The notes below the pieces were generated by a model that was not told where the DNA came from, ran no database searches, and saw only the letters and a program-made list of their open reading frames with translations. DNA of 64,000 nt. It comes from Fibrobacterota bacterium. Its GTDB lineage: Bacteria > Fibrobacterota > Fibrobacteria > UBA5070. Positions within the stretch are counted from its first letter, which is position 1; each line of letters begins with the position of its first letter. Both the position numbers and the translations under genes were made by a program. Positions 50,957 to 59,996 of this stretch are shown in pieces. Location of the stretch: positions 1 to 64,000 of the forward strand of contig JADKBN010000013.1 of the NCBI GenBank assembly GCA_016715065.1, read 5' to 3'.

Positions 50957-51757
50957 TCAAGGCGCATGCCGGCGCAAGAAGTCCAGTGTGCGACGCGCCA
51001 GTTCCACGGGGGCCTCGCGCGGAACGATGTGGGCCACGCCTTTCATGATCTCGAACTCGGCGCCGGGCCAGAGCCGAGCGGTCCGCTCCACCAGCCATGG
51101 CGGGGTATAGAGATCCTCTTCGCCCGCCAGGAACAGCGCGGGAATTGTCATATTGGCGATGTCCAGGGGACCCATGGAGAACTCGATCAGGGCGTCGAGC
51201 ATCGGGCCGGCGCTTTGGGCGTCCATCCGTTCGGTGGCGCCTGCCGACATTTTTCCCAGGTAGGGTTCCGATTCCACCAGGGCCGCTTCGCTGAAGATCA
51301 GTCCCATCTGCGATCCCATCATCAGCTCCACTCCGCCGATGCCAAGCAGTTGGCGACGGAATTTGTCGTAGACGCGGGTCTTCGCGCTTTCCAGGAGCCG
51401 GGTTCCATGCGATACCATGGATGTGATCCGGCCGGGATGGTGCAAAGCCATCATGGCACCCACCATGCCGCCATGGCACAAGCCCAGCACCGGCGCGGAC
51501 TCGATCTTCAGGTGGTCCAGCATCTCCACCGCATCGCGCGCCCAGAGATCGTAGCTGTACTTGCCCACCCAACGCTGGGAACCGCCGATTCCGCGATGGT
51601 CCAACAGGATGCAACGGTGTCGGTCGCGGAGATTGGCCACCACCGGATCCCAAAAGGAGGCATCTCCGAACAGCCCGTTGAGCAGGAGCAAAGGGGTGCC
51701 GTCACCTTCCTGGCGAAAGGCGAGACGGACTCGGTCGGAAGTCAGGAAGTGGTCCAT
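50957..51757 (-). CDS. Alpha/beta-hydrolase with Cys nucleophile elbow
   Basis: This protein has 266 residues from ATG 51757. The cytosolic alpha/beta fold shows PLLLLNGLFGDASFWDPVV, CILLDHRGIGGSQRW and APVLGLCHGGMVGAMM near residues 92-107, where the nucleophile elbow is GLCHGG, Cys in place of Ser. The Asp is in ALFLAGEEDLYTPP and the His in KGVAHIVPREAP. Most members use Ser; Cys is found in dienelactone hydrolases and some acyltransferase-like relatives. The enzyme could act on lactones or thioesters, or may have low activity. No signal peptide is present. Confidence 0.75.
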   Translation of the reverse strand: MDHFLTSDRVRLAFRQEGDGTPLLLLNGLFGDASFWDPVVANLRDRHRCILLDHRGIGGSQRWVGKYSYDLWARDAVEMLDHLKIESAPVLGLCHGGMVGAMMALHHPGRITSMVSHGTRLLESAKTRVYDKFRRQLLGIGGVELMMGSQMGLIFSEAALVESEPYLGKMSAGATERMDAQSAGPMLDALIEFSMGPLDIANMTIPALFLAGEEDLYTPPWLVERTARLWPGAEFEIMKGVAHIVPREAPVELARRTLDFLRRHAP

Positions 51758-51856
51758 GGAAAACAAAATAGCCGGAGGCGGTTTCCTGTGGCATCGGACC
51801 TGAAATTGCGGTTACCTATGGAGACCACTCGACACTCGGCCAACAGGGAGCGGCAC

Positions 51857-52951
51857 ATGGGAACCAACCGGAAACCTTTCGCAGCTGGCGCGATCTGTGC
51901 CGCCGCCTGGACCTTCCTGGCAGGGTGCGGACAAGAGGATGGGGCCGCAGCAGGCTCCACAGTGGCTGGGATCGATTCGAGCTCCAATCCGATCGCGGTC
52001 GATCCCAAAGACACCTCGGGAACCAAGACAAAAGGACTGTTGCGGGATCTCCATCCCCAGGATGCGGGCATGGGCTCGGATTCCACGGTGCTGTTTTACA
52101 GCGGTTTCGAGGAAGGGTTTGCCGGTTGGGGGTGGCACAACTCCGAGCCCGACCGAATGGCGGTGGAATCCGCCACCGGAATGGCGCATGGCGGATCCAG
52201 GTATCTGCGCGCAAGCGTGGCGCGCGCGCATCTGAAGGCGGAGCAATACGTTTCCAGCCAGGCCCAGGCGCCGCTGGCCAAATCCGTTGCTGAGATCTTC
52301 TTCCGGTTCCACGCGCGCTTTGTGGGGAAAACCGCCACCCCCCACCATTGGGTGCGCGTGGCGGCGGGCACGTCGGACTTCCAATCGGATGGATTGGCCA
52401 ACACGGTTCCTGCCGGCGACAAGGGGTTTTGGTTCGACTTGGATGGTCGCAGCGGGGACATCTTCGCCTTCTACGTGTATTGGTACAAGATGCGATCGGG
52501 GCGATGCAACGATGGCACAGCGGTGCCCGGCTGCGCCGGAGACCAGGAGACCACCTACCACTACGGCAACAACTTCGTTCCCCGTGGACAAATTCCGTTC
52601 CCGCGCGACAAATGGTTTTGCTTGGAGATCCGGGCCAAGGCCAACGCCGTGGGGAAAAGCGACGGTTCGCTTGCGCTTTGGCAAAACGACACATTGGTGG
52701 GCGAATACAAGCCGGGTTCGCCGCGTGGTCGCTGGCTGCGCGACAATTTCTTCACCTGGGGGGACTATTACCGCCCAGACCAGGATTTCGAGGGGTTCGA
52801 CTTCCGATCGAGCGACGCGGTGCAATTCAAGCGGGTGGTGCTGGACGCCTACTACCAGGAAAACACCCTTTCCGACTCCGCGCCCGACATCCAAACCATT
52901 CTCTACGACGACGTGGTGGTGGCCACCTCGCGGGTGGGGTGCCGGAAGTAG
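51857..52951 (+). CDS. Secreted lipoprotein with jelly-roll glycan-lyase-like domain (second copy type)
   Basis: This protein has 364 residues from ATG 51857 (ribosome site gggagc); an earlier ATG at 51818 exists. The lipobox is FLAGC, with Cys near residue 25. A linker rich in Ser/Asp is followed by a beta-sandwich: STVLFYSGFEEGFAGWGWHN, AEIFFRFHARFVGKT, HHWVRVAAGTSDFQ, GDIFAFYVYWYK, PRDKWFCLEIRAKANAV, and VVLDAYYQENT. The layout matches lipoproteins with alginate- or polyguluronate-lyase-like jelly rolls or carbohydrate-binding folds, as at 28511-29605. Convergent with the fibre-like gene, 9 bp apart. Confidence 0.6.
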   Translation: MGTNRKPFAAGAICAAAWTFLAGCGQEDGAAAGSTVAGIDSSSNPIAVDPKDTSGTKTKGLLRDLHPQDAGMGSDSTVLFYSGFEEGFAGWGWHNSEPDRMAVESATGMAHGGSRYLRASVARAHLKAEQYVSSQAQAPLAKSVAEIFFRFHARFVGKTATPHHWVRVAAGTSDFQSDGLANTVPAGDKGFWFDLDGRSGDIFAFYVYWYKMRSGRCNDGTAVPGCAGDQETTYHYGNNFVPRGQIPFPRDKWFCLEIRAKANAVGKSDGSLALWQNDTLVGEYKPGSPRGRWLRDNFFTWGDYYRPDQDFEGFDFRSSDAVQFKRVVLDAYYQENTLSDSAPDIQTILYDDVVVATSRVGCRK

Positions 52952-52960
52952 GCAAACGGG

Positions 52961-54217
52961 TCAGCGAGTCCGGACTTGGTCCTTCAGTTGGTCGATGACT
53001 TTCGCCTGCGCTTCCAGCAGGGCTTCCTGGCGTACCATGCGCTTTTCCTGCGCGATGGCATGGAGGGTCAGTTCTTCGACTTTCTTCAGGAGGACCAGGT
53101 TCATCTCCGTCAGATCCAGGCCGTTTTTGGCGATCTCCGTGGCGCTGGGGACTTCAGGGAGGTGCTTGTGCGATTTGGTGAAACTCTCGATTTCCTGGAG
53201 AGCCATCGGCTCGTAGCCAGGTTCGAACACGTAGTCCGCCACGGTCGAAGCGGTGATGCCCATGCTCACGACCTTCCCCGTGATGGTGCCGGAGACCGAG
53301 ACGTCGCCGTCGACCTTCAGTCCGGAAAATGTCGCCCCACCCAAGGAGTTCAGCCGTTCCACGCCACCTTGAAGGATGCCGCCGCGCAAAAGATTCATGT
53401 TCCCATCCGTGGAGAGCTGGAATTGCTTGGTCCAGGAGATGCCCTTATAGGAATAGAAATCGAAGGTGTTGGAGGCGCCGAGCTGGGTCATCCAGGCAAG
53501 CTTTTCGGTGCCATCGTCGGAAAACAGGATCGATTTGCTGCCTTTGTCGGGGATGTCCGACGCGCCGATCCAGGATGCCAATCCGACCCCATGGAAAATG
53601 AGGCTGTTGTCGTAGCACCAGACATCCCCGATGGTTCGCTTATTTGGTGTGTACAAGGCGCAAGGGATATTCAAGCTCGGCGAGGACAAGGATGGTCTCG
53701 CCAACCTGACTCTGCTGCGCTCCAGGTTGAGGGAGCCGGAGATCGTGACACTGTCGCCGACCATCGGAACCGCGCCAATGGAGCGTGGAGTGATGGTCGC
53801 GCGTATCGCAGAAGCCGTGTCCGAGATGCGCATGGCGACGCTGGCCATGTCCAGCACGTTGCTGGGGAAGCTTGATCGGATGGCTTTGGCGGTGTCGGCG
53901 ATCTGTTTGGTGGTCGCGGCAGGGTTGCCGAGGGAGGCCAGGGTGAGGCTGTCGCGAGAGTGCTTTTTCTGGAAGGCCAGGAAGTCCGGGAGGTCCACCT
54001 TGGATGTCAGGGAGTTCCGCATCCCGAGTACTTGGATCGATACCTCATTCAAATCCGATTGCGAAGCCTTGGAGGCGGAAATGGAATCCAGCACGAAGAA
54101 ATTTCGATTGACCTCGGAGGCGCGAGCGGGCGATGACGGCTCGAACTGGTAGAGACCCTGGGCTCCAACGAGCGCGGACAAACCAAAGAGGACGGCGAAC
54201 GTGGATTGGGAATTCAT
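52961..54217 (-). CDS. Fibre-like surface protein with C-terminal coiled-coil tail
   Basis: This protein has 418 residues from ATG 54217, with signal FAVLFGLSALVGAQG. A long alpha-rich and coiled-coil N-terminal stretch is followed by a beta part with ISWTKQFQLSTDGNMNLLRG and a repeated VDGDVSVSGTITGKV. The C-terminus GITASTVADYVFEPGYEPMA, then EIESFTKSHKHLPEVPSATE and GLDLTEMNLVLLKKVEELTL, is the conserved ending common to many predicted tail-fibre-like proteins in Bacteroidota and Fibrobacterota. Such proteins form trimeric fibres. It probably sits on the cell surface. Confidence 0.65.
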   Translation of the reverse strand: MNSQSTFAVLFGLSALVGAQGLYQFEPSSPARASEVNRNFFVLDSISASKASQSDLNEVSIQVLGMRNSLTSKVDLPDFLAFQKKHSRDSLTLASLGNPAATTKQIADTAKAIRSSFPSNVLDMASVAMRISDTASAIRATITPRSIGAVPMVGDSVTISGSLNLERSRVRLARPSLSSPSLNIPCALYTPNKRTIGDVWCYDNSLIFHGVGLASWIGASDIPDKGSKSILFSDDGTEKLAWMTQLGASNTFDFYSYKGISWTKQFQLSTDGNMNLLRGGILQGGVERLNSLGGATFSGLKVDGDVSVSGTITGKVVSMGITASTVADYVFEPGYEPMALQEIESFTKSHKHLPEVPSATEIAKNGLDLTEMNLVLLKKVEELTLHAIAQEKRMVRQEALLEAQAKVIDQLKDQVRTR

Positions 54218-54379
54218 GGGAAGCAATCCTTCGGGTAACAAGTCCACGGCGGATGCCGCGGAAGAAGCTGGAGACAGCAAAAGTACTGCAATCCGGAAAA
54301 ACTTTCACTCCGAGGTGTCGTTTTCGAACCGTCGAGGTGTCTTTCTTTTGGAACCAAGACTCCGAAGGAAACCGATTCG

Positions 54380-56908
54380 ATGCTTCGCCGATCCGCCATC
54401 ATCATGCTCGCCTGTCTGGCCAACGCCATCGCACAGGATGATTCGTCCGCCATCGCGGACCATTCCACGAAATCCGTGACCGTGCGGTCCCGTGCGCCAT
54501 TGGGGATGGAGGTCCTGATCCAGGGTCGGACAGTGGCGGTGGACGATTCCGGTCGGTTCGCCGCGCGAGCACTGGTGGACAGCGCGACGTTCGCGGGGGG
54601 TGTGGTTCCCCTGTGTTTGCGCAAGGCGGGTACGGAGGACTTGTGCGTGGAGGTGGCGCCCAATGGGTTCGATACCCTGGATCTGGCGCCGCTGAAGGTC
54701 GATTCCGTGGCGATGGTGGAGCCGAAGCGAGATTCCGTGGTGGTCGATACGGCGGCGCAGGCGATCGTCGTGGCACCGGCCGTATCGGGAGTGGTCCTGC
54801 TCAAGGAAACGTCGGCGGGTGGCACTGTGACGGTTTCCGGCAGACGCAAGCCGCGCACGGGAGGACAGGAGCGCGTGAGCGTCCAGTCCATCCTGCGACG
54901 TCCCGCCCTGGGCGAGCCCGACGTGATCCGCGCCGTGCAGGCGCTTCCCGGGGTGGTGCAGTCGTCGGATTTTTCCACCAAGATCTACGTGCGAGGCTCC
55001 GCCTCCGATCAGAACCTGATCCTTTGGGATGGTGCGCCGGTCTACTCTCCGGCGCATTTCATGGGTTTGTTCAGCACCTTCCTGGCCGATGCGACAGGAA
55101 ACGTGGAGTTCCACAAAGGGGGCTTCGATCCCCGCTACGGGAACAGGTTGTCGTCGGTTCTTCGCGTGGATCCCCGCATCGGAGGCTCCGTCTTCGCCGA
55201 TTCCCTCCGCTGGGTGGAGGGGAAGATCGATGGATGGACCCGGAGCGATACCGCCGACACCACGGACAAATTCCGGTTGCATGGCAATCTGCGTCTGACC
55301 ACGGCCTCGGGAAGCCTCGCGCTGGAAGGCGGGAAATCCGATTGGCATTGGTCGGTGGCGGCCCGGCGAACATGGATCGACCAGGCGTTGGATGTGGCCC
55401 GCGACCTGGACCTGATGACCTTCCAGCTCGACTACGTGTTCCACGACTTGCAAGGCAACTTGACGAGGACCTGGGGGAGGGACACGGCGAGGATTTCCTT
55501 CTACGAAGGGCGCGACCGCTTGGCTCTCGGGCCGATGAGCTTCGAGTGGGGGAACTTCGTGGTGCCCGTGGTGGTCCACAAGACCTTGCCCGGGGATTTC
55601 TGGTGGCGGCCTTCCGCTTCGCTGAGCCGATTCGACCAGGTGATCGGGATCGAGGGGATCCGTTCCACCGAAAACTCCTTCGATAGCTGGAAGTTGGGCG
55701 AAGAAGCAGGCTGGCTGCCCAAGGGGCCGGTTTCCGTCCTGGCTGGACACGAACATGAACACCAGAAATTCGTGTACGTGGACAAGGATCTCGCGCGTTC
55801 GGACGAGCGGGGCGACACGGCCAGCGCCTGGCTGCACACGGCGTGGGTGCAAGGTTCGTGGGAACATTCCGCCGGCTGGGGCGTCCGGGGAGGGTCGCGT
55901 GGCAGCTGGTACGAGGGAATCGATGCCACCGAGTTCGAACCCAGGGTCACAGGATGGTGGAAACCCTCCCAGAACTGGCGATTGGAGCTGCACGAGGGAC
56001 GCTATGCCCAGTTTCTGACCAGTCTCCACGACATCAACGGCGAGGAGATGACCGACATCTGGTACGCCTACCAGCAGCCCATGCGGGCCTCCACGCAATG
56101 GTTGTCCGCCCTGTCCGCCGAGCGCAGCCGGATCCCCGGAGGTTTCACCGCACGCGCGGAAGCCTACTACAAGGACATCTCCCGGCTTCCGCAGATGGTG
56201 ATGGGCGATCCCGACAAGAATCCCAATCCGGTGCGGCCGGACGGCAACAAGGTCACCCGCTCCATCGCGGACTTCGACGGCTGGTCGATGGGAGCGGAAT
56301 TCACCATTTCCCGCGACATCGGGGCACTGTCCGGCACGGCGAGCTACGGGTGGTCAAAATCCGTTTTGGAGCAGACGGCCAGCCCCGTGGCTTCCGGCAT
56401 GACGCCGTTGGCTCCCTTCGCGCCTGCATGGGACCAGCGCCATACGTTCAAAGCGGATCTTTCCGCCAATTGGATCGGCGAGCCCAAGAACGCCTTCTGG
56501 GCGGCCTCGCGCAAGGGTCGGTTCCTGAGATCCAGTTTCTCGCTGCAATACCGCTCGGGCCACCCATCGACGGAGCCGGCAGGCTACTGGGACATGCACG
56601 AACCCATGCAAGGGGCGGATGGCTGGCAGAGCGCGCACGACGGGGTCTTGAACCCGCCCAACAACACCTTGGTGCAGGCAGGCGCGTTCAACCAGTCCAA
56701 TGTCGAGGACTATTTCCGGTTGGATGTCACTCCATTCGATTTCGGACGCGAAGGCGCTTGGCGCTTGTACTGGAGTGTCCTCAACGCCACCGACCACGAA
56801 AACGTGTTCCAAACCTCCTGGGAAACCGACGGTCCGGTGCCCCGACGCGAAATCTCCTACCAGTTTCCGCGCCTGGCCATCTTCGTAGGCTGGGAAAAGG
56901 AGTTCTGA
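54380..56908 (+). CDS. TonB-dependent outer-membrane receptor
   Basis: This protein has 842 residues. After the signal peptide (SAIIMLACLANAIAQ) there is a roughly 140-residue N-terminal extension with beta character (VTVRSRAPLGMEVLIQGRTVAVDDSGRF, a CarboxypepD_reg-like unit). The plug domain follows: QRVSVQSILRRPALGE-like start, VVQSSDFSTKIYVRGSASDQN near residues 193-213, ILWDGAPVYSPAHFMGLFSTF and GFDPRYGNRLSSVL. The 22-strand barrel runs to the end (FPRLAIFVGWEKEF with terminal Phe). It takes up a substrate, probably an oligosaccharide or metal chelate, with TonB/ExbB/ExbD energy. It is followed after 2 bp by a lipoprotein gene, the usual partner. Confidence 0.85.
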   Translation: MLRRSAIIMLACLANAIAQDDSSAIADHSTKSVTVRSRAPLGMEVLIQGRTVAVDDSGRFAARALVDSATFAGGVVPLCLRKAGTEDLCVEVAPNGFDTLDLAPLKVDSVAMVEPKRDSVVVDTAAQAIVVAPAVSGVVLLKETSAGGTVTVSGRRKPRTGGQERVSVQSILRRPALGEPDVIRAVQALPGVVQSSDFSTKIYVRGSASDQNLILWDGAPVYSPAHFMGLFSTFLADATGNVEFHKGGFDPRYGNRLSSVLRVDPRIGGSVFADSLRWVEGKIDGWTRSDTADTTDKFRLHGNLRLTTASGSLALEGGKSDWHWSVAARRTWIDQALDVARDLDLMTFQLDYVFHDLQGNLTRTWGRDTARISFYEGRDRLALGPMSFEWGNFVVPVVVHKTLPGDFWWRPSASLSRFDQVIGIEGIRSTENSFDSWKLGEEAGWLPKGPVSVLAGHEHEHQKFVYVDKDLARSDERGDTASAWLHTAWVQGSWEHSAGWGVRGGSRGSWYEGIDATEFEPRVTGWWKPSQNWRLELHEGRYAQFLTSLHDINGEEMTDIWYAYQQPMRASTQWLSALSAERSRIPGGFTARAEAYYKDISRLPQMVMGDPDKNPNPVRPDGNKVTRSIADFDGWSMGAEFTISRDIGALSGTASYGWSKSVLEQTASPVASGMTPLAPFAPAWDQRHTFKADLSANWIGEPKNAFWAASRKGRFLRSSFSLQYRSGHPSTEPAGYWDMHEPMQGADGWQSAHDGVLNPPNNTLVQAGAFNQSNVEDYFRLDVTPFDFGREGAWRLYWSVLNATDHENVFQTSWETDGPVPRREISYQFPRLAIFVGWEKEF

Positions 56909-56910
56909 CC

Positions 56911-58182
56911 ATGAACAAGATCCATTTGACCGCGTTGTTGGCAGGGATCGTCTCGCTGAATTCCTGCAATGGCCCCTGGAACATGGAGCCGGAACCACCC
57001 GATGCTCTCCAGTTGCGCGTTTCGGCGATGCCGGTCGCCGGAAGGCTGTACGACACCATCTGGGTGGAACGCATCCAACCCATCGACTTGACACGACGTG
57101 GGGTGGAGTTCGTCAAGCCCGGATCCTGGCTTCGCATCGTGCAGTTGGACGGAAATCGTCTGGATACCGTCGAGTACCGGAAAAGCGCGGACATCCCACG
57201 GGCTTGGATCACGGATTCGCGCGTGGTGGCGCCGTTCGGGGCGACGTTGAAGTTGGAAGCGCACATCGCCTGGAACTCCGCCAGCGATTTCCCCGCCGGC
57301 GACGAGACCACCCAAAGCGATATTTCGGCCCAGACCGTCCTTCCCCGCAAGTACGAATTGCGCAAGGTTGCGCTGGCCCCGCTGGACATGTTGTTCCGCA
57401 CCTTGTCGGTTTCCGGCAATCCCGGTTCCGCATCCGCCTTGCTCTCCTTGCTGGATGCGGAAAGCCGCGAGAATGTGCGGCGATATTCCGTCACGGAAGC
57501 GACCTGCGACAGCTTTCTGCAAGGCAGGTTCGTGCTCCGACCGTTTCGCAGCGGCGATAGCGCCTGGGCGATTTTGGACGATCGCATCGTGGAAGGTGCC
57601 AGAGGAGCGCCCGTGAAGCGAGCCCTCCGCCCCATTCTTGTTTCCCAATCGGTGGACCGCGAACGTTGGGGCGGCCTGGTTTCGGTGGTCGGATACGATC
57701 CCTCCCGCGCTCGCATCCTGGGGCCCATCCAGCGGGTTGGTTTCGAGATCCGCGGCGATTGGACGGTGGGTCATGAAGATTCGGTGGGGATGTTCCAGCC
57801 CGGAGACAGTCGGATGTTGTCGGTGGACGAACCCGACCAGCCGGGCATGGCGGGATACCCGGACACGATGTCCTTGCCCGCCATGGTTCTGGGATACACG
57901 GGCCGCAACGTGGTGCGCACGCTGGCCGTGGAACGCAGCTACATCACCTACCACAGCACGATGATGGAAAATTCTTCCGGAGCGTGGAGCTTCAGCGCCT
58001 TGCACGGGGCGAGCGGATTTTTCGCCGGTGCCGCCGCAGACAGCTTCGAGATCCATCTCCACGCGGCAGCCGACACCTTTTCGGTGGCATCCTTGCGCAA
58101 GGCTTGGTGCGGCGAGCTGGCAAGGACCGCGCCGGAAAAAAGGGCGCCCTGGACGGCGGGGGTGGATTGCAAGGGAGATTGA
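56911..58182 (+). CDS. Lipoprotein partner of the TonB receptor (DUF4249-like role)
   Basis: This protein has 423 residues from ATG 56911. Signal peptide ending LLAGIVSLNSCNG (lipobox LNSC). The mature protein is beta-rich (LQLRVSAMPVAGRLYDTIWV, KPGSWLRIVQLDGNRLD, TVLPRKYELRKVAL) and ends WCGELARTAPEKRAP. I could not place it firmly, but its position right behind a TonB receptor resembles DUF4249 or SusD-like surface lipoproteins that help capture ligand. It lies 2 bp after the receptor stop, so the two are certainly cotranscribed. Confidence 0.65.
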   Translation: MNKIHLTALLAGIVSLNSCNGPWNMEPEPPDALQLRVSAMPVAGRLYDTIWVERIQPIDLTRRGVEFVKPGSWLRIVQLDGNRLDTVEYRKSADIPRAWITDSRVVAPFGATLKLEAHIAWNSASDFPAGDETTQSDISAQTVLPRKYELRKVALAPLDMLFRTLSVSGNPGSASALLSLLDAESRENVRRYSVTEATCDSFLQGRFVLRPFRSGDSAWAILDDRIVEGARGAPVKRALRPILVSQSVDRERWGGLVSVVGYDPSRARILGPIQRVGFEIRGDWTVGHEDSVGMFQPGDSRMLSVDEPDQPGMAGYPDTMSLPAMVLGYTGRNVVRTLAVERSYITYHSTMMENSSGAWSFSALHGASGFFAGAAADSFEIHLHAAADTFSVASLRKAWCGELARTAPEKRAPWTAGVDCKGD

Positions 58183-58260
58183 GAAGGCAGGTGGGATCGT
58201 GTCTGCGGCGATCGAGGGCTATGTTTCGGTTCCAGCCGTTACCCGAAAAGGTTCCCTCCC

Positions 58261-59202
58261 ATGCGTCCTCCCTACCTCGCTTGCCTCCTCTGCATTTCTG
58301 CTCTCGCTTCCAGTTGTCTGTCGAAAACCGACACATGGGAGGTCGGAGCGATTCCGGATCAGGCATCCTTCCTGGCCTTGACCCCTCGGGAGCACCGGCG
58401 GGATAGCCTCATGGAGTCTCACTTCCGAAAAAGGCTCGCGAGCATCGCGGATGGCAAAGGGTTCATCGTGAAATACCCGGATAGTCTCCTGCGGCACTTC
58501 ATCCAGAAGGAAAAGGAGAATTATCAGCCGCACAGGGACAATCGCGCCCGGTTTCGCAATCGCTCGATCCGAAATGGCAAGCCGGATCCGGAGGGCATGT
58601 TCCGCGAGCCTTTCGTGTGGGAAACGGAGTGTTCGTGTTACTTGACGGAAAATGGCATCATCAGGGTCCAGGCGGGACAGTGGGTGTTCGGAGGGTTTTC
58701 CTTGGAGCTGGAGCTTGGGAAGTCGGGATATTTGGGCGGAAAGTTCTGGGAAGACCAGCATGAGCGGCTCGTGTTCAAACAGGCCTTGAAAGATTCCGCT
58801 TTGCGCGACGACGTCCTGGTGGACAACGTCGAGCAGAGGCTAGTCCTGTCGAAGGCGCCTAGTTTCTCTCGAGGCGAACGGGTGCTTGGACGGATGACGT
58901 TCAAGACTGTTCCATATTTCCGTTCCTCCGAATTCCAGGCTTCTTTCAGCAAGGAGGGAGGTGATTATTCGGCTGCGAAGATGGACACGGTTCGGAGTGC
59001 GGGCACGATGGATTTCGTTTGTCAGCTGAAGGCTTGCGCCCCTGCGGATTCCTTGACGCGCTGGAACCGGGCAAACAACCGATGCGCTCTCCGTCCTGCG
59101 TTTGCATCCTCTGCATTGTTTCTCTCGCCTCCATTTGTCTGTCAAAAACCGATACATGGAAGGTTGGAGCCATTCCGGGAGGCGAGGCCTTCCTGGTCCT
59201 GA
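58261..59202 (+). CDS. Lipoprotein of a tandem paralogous pair (first copy, altered C-terminus)
   Basis: ATG 58261; lipobox SALASSC near residue 19. The body is shared with the next gene: SKTDTWEVGAIPDQASFLAL, PHRDNRARFRNRSIRNGKPD, LTENGIIRVQAGQWVFGGF, SALRDDVLVDNVEQRLVL and TMDFVCQLKACAPADS. I do not recognise the family. After TRWNRANN the copy no longer matches its paralogue's end (SRTNERKWSDDPCR). Instead it runs 40 residues out of frame through the start of the next gene, which suggests that the natural end and intergenic DNA were lost by recombination between the two copies. Confidence 0.55.
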   Translation: MRPPYLACLLCISALASSCLSKTDTWEVGAIPDQASFLALTPREHRRDSLMESHFRKRLASIADGKGFIVKYPDSLLRHFIQKEKENYQPHRDNRARFRNRSIRNGKPDPEGMFREPFVWETECSCYLTENGIIRVQAGQWVFGGFSLELELGKSGYLGGKFWEDQHERLVFKQALKDSALRDDVLVDNVEQRLVLSKAPSFSRGERVLGRMTFKTVPYFRSSEFQASFSKEGGDYSAAKMDTVRSAGTMDFVCQLKACAPADSLTRWNRANNRCALRPAFASSALFLSPPFVCQKPIHGRLEPFREARPSWS

Positions 59203-59924
59203 CTCCCATGGAACATCGCTTGGACAGCATTCTTGAAGAGTCTCATCGATGGAGCCTGGAGCGCATCGCGAACGGTTCCGCGTATCGCGGGAAATACCCG
59301 GACAGCGTGTTGCGCCGATTTCTCCAGAGAGAGAAGGATGAATACCGGTCGCCGCGAGACAACCGCGCGAGGTTCCGCATTCGATCGGAACGCAACGGGA
59401 AGCCTGATCCGGAAGGCATGTTCCGGGACACCGCCCTTCCTCCGATGTTGTGCTCGTGCGTCCTGACAGAAAACGGCGTCGCCAGGCTTCAGGCCGGGAT
59501 GTGGGTGTTCGATGGATTCAAGTTGCAACTGGAACTGGACAGCTCGGAGAGGATCCGAAGCTGGTTCTGGGAAGATCAGCACAAGCGGGCTCCCTTCAAG
59601 CGGAGCCTGGCCGACACCTCCCTGCGCGACGACGTCCTGGTGGAGAATGTCGGGCAGGAGTTGCAACTGGCCAAGCCGCTGCGCTTCGTTCCAGGGCAGA
59701 TGGTGGTCGGGCGGCTCGCCTTCCGGGCCACGCCGTATTTCCGGTCGTCGGAATTCCGATCGTGGGTCAAGGAGGGTGGCTATTCGGATGCGATCATGGA
59801 CACCATCCGCACGGCTGGCACCATGGATTTCATCTGCCAGCTCAAGGCATGCCCCCCGGCGGATTCGGCCACCCGCTGGAGTCGGACGAACGAGCGCAAG
59901 TGGAGCGACGACCCATGCCGATGA
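59082..59924 (+). CDS. Lipoprotein of a tandem paralogous pair (second, intact copy)
   Basis: This protein has 280 residues from ATG 59082, overlapping the first copy by 121 bp. Signal with lipobox SLASIC near residue 19. The body matches the first copy throughout: SKTDTWKVGAIPGGEAFLVL, RSPRDNRARFRIRSERNGKP, LTENGVARLQAGMWVFDGFK, DTSLRDDVLVENVGQELQL and MDFICQLKACPPADSATRW. It ends with the normal tail. The family is unknown. It appears to be an outer-membrane-anchored protein specific to this lineage. Confidence 0.6.
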   Translation: MRSPSCVCILCIVSLASICLSKTDTWKVGAIPGGEAFLVLTPMEHRLDSILEESHRWSLERIANGSAYRGKYPDSVLRRFLQREKDEYRSPRDNRARFRIRSERNGKPDPEGMFRDTALPPMLCSCVLTENGVARLQAGMWVFDGFKLQLELDSSERIRSWFWEDQHKRAPFKRSLADTSLRDDVLVENVGQELQLAKPLRFVPGQMVVGRLAFRATPYFRSSEFRSWVKEGGYSDAIMDTIRTAGTMDFICQLKACPPADSATRWSRTNERKWSDDPCR

Positions 59925-59996
59925 GGCTGGTAGAGTTCTAGGTTTGGTGACAGAGAGCAATCCAGCCTCGTCGTTCGCGCAACGGTGGAGTTTCCG

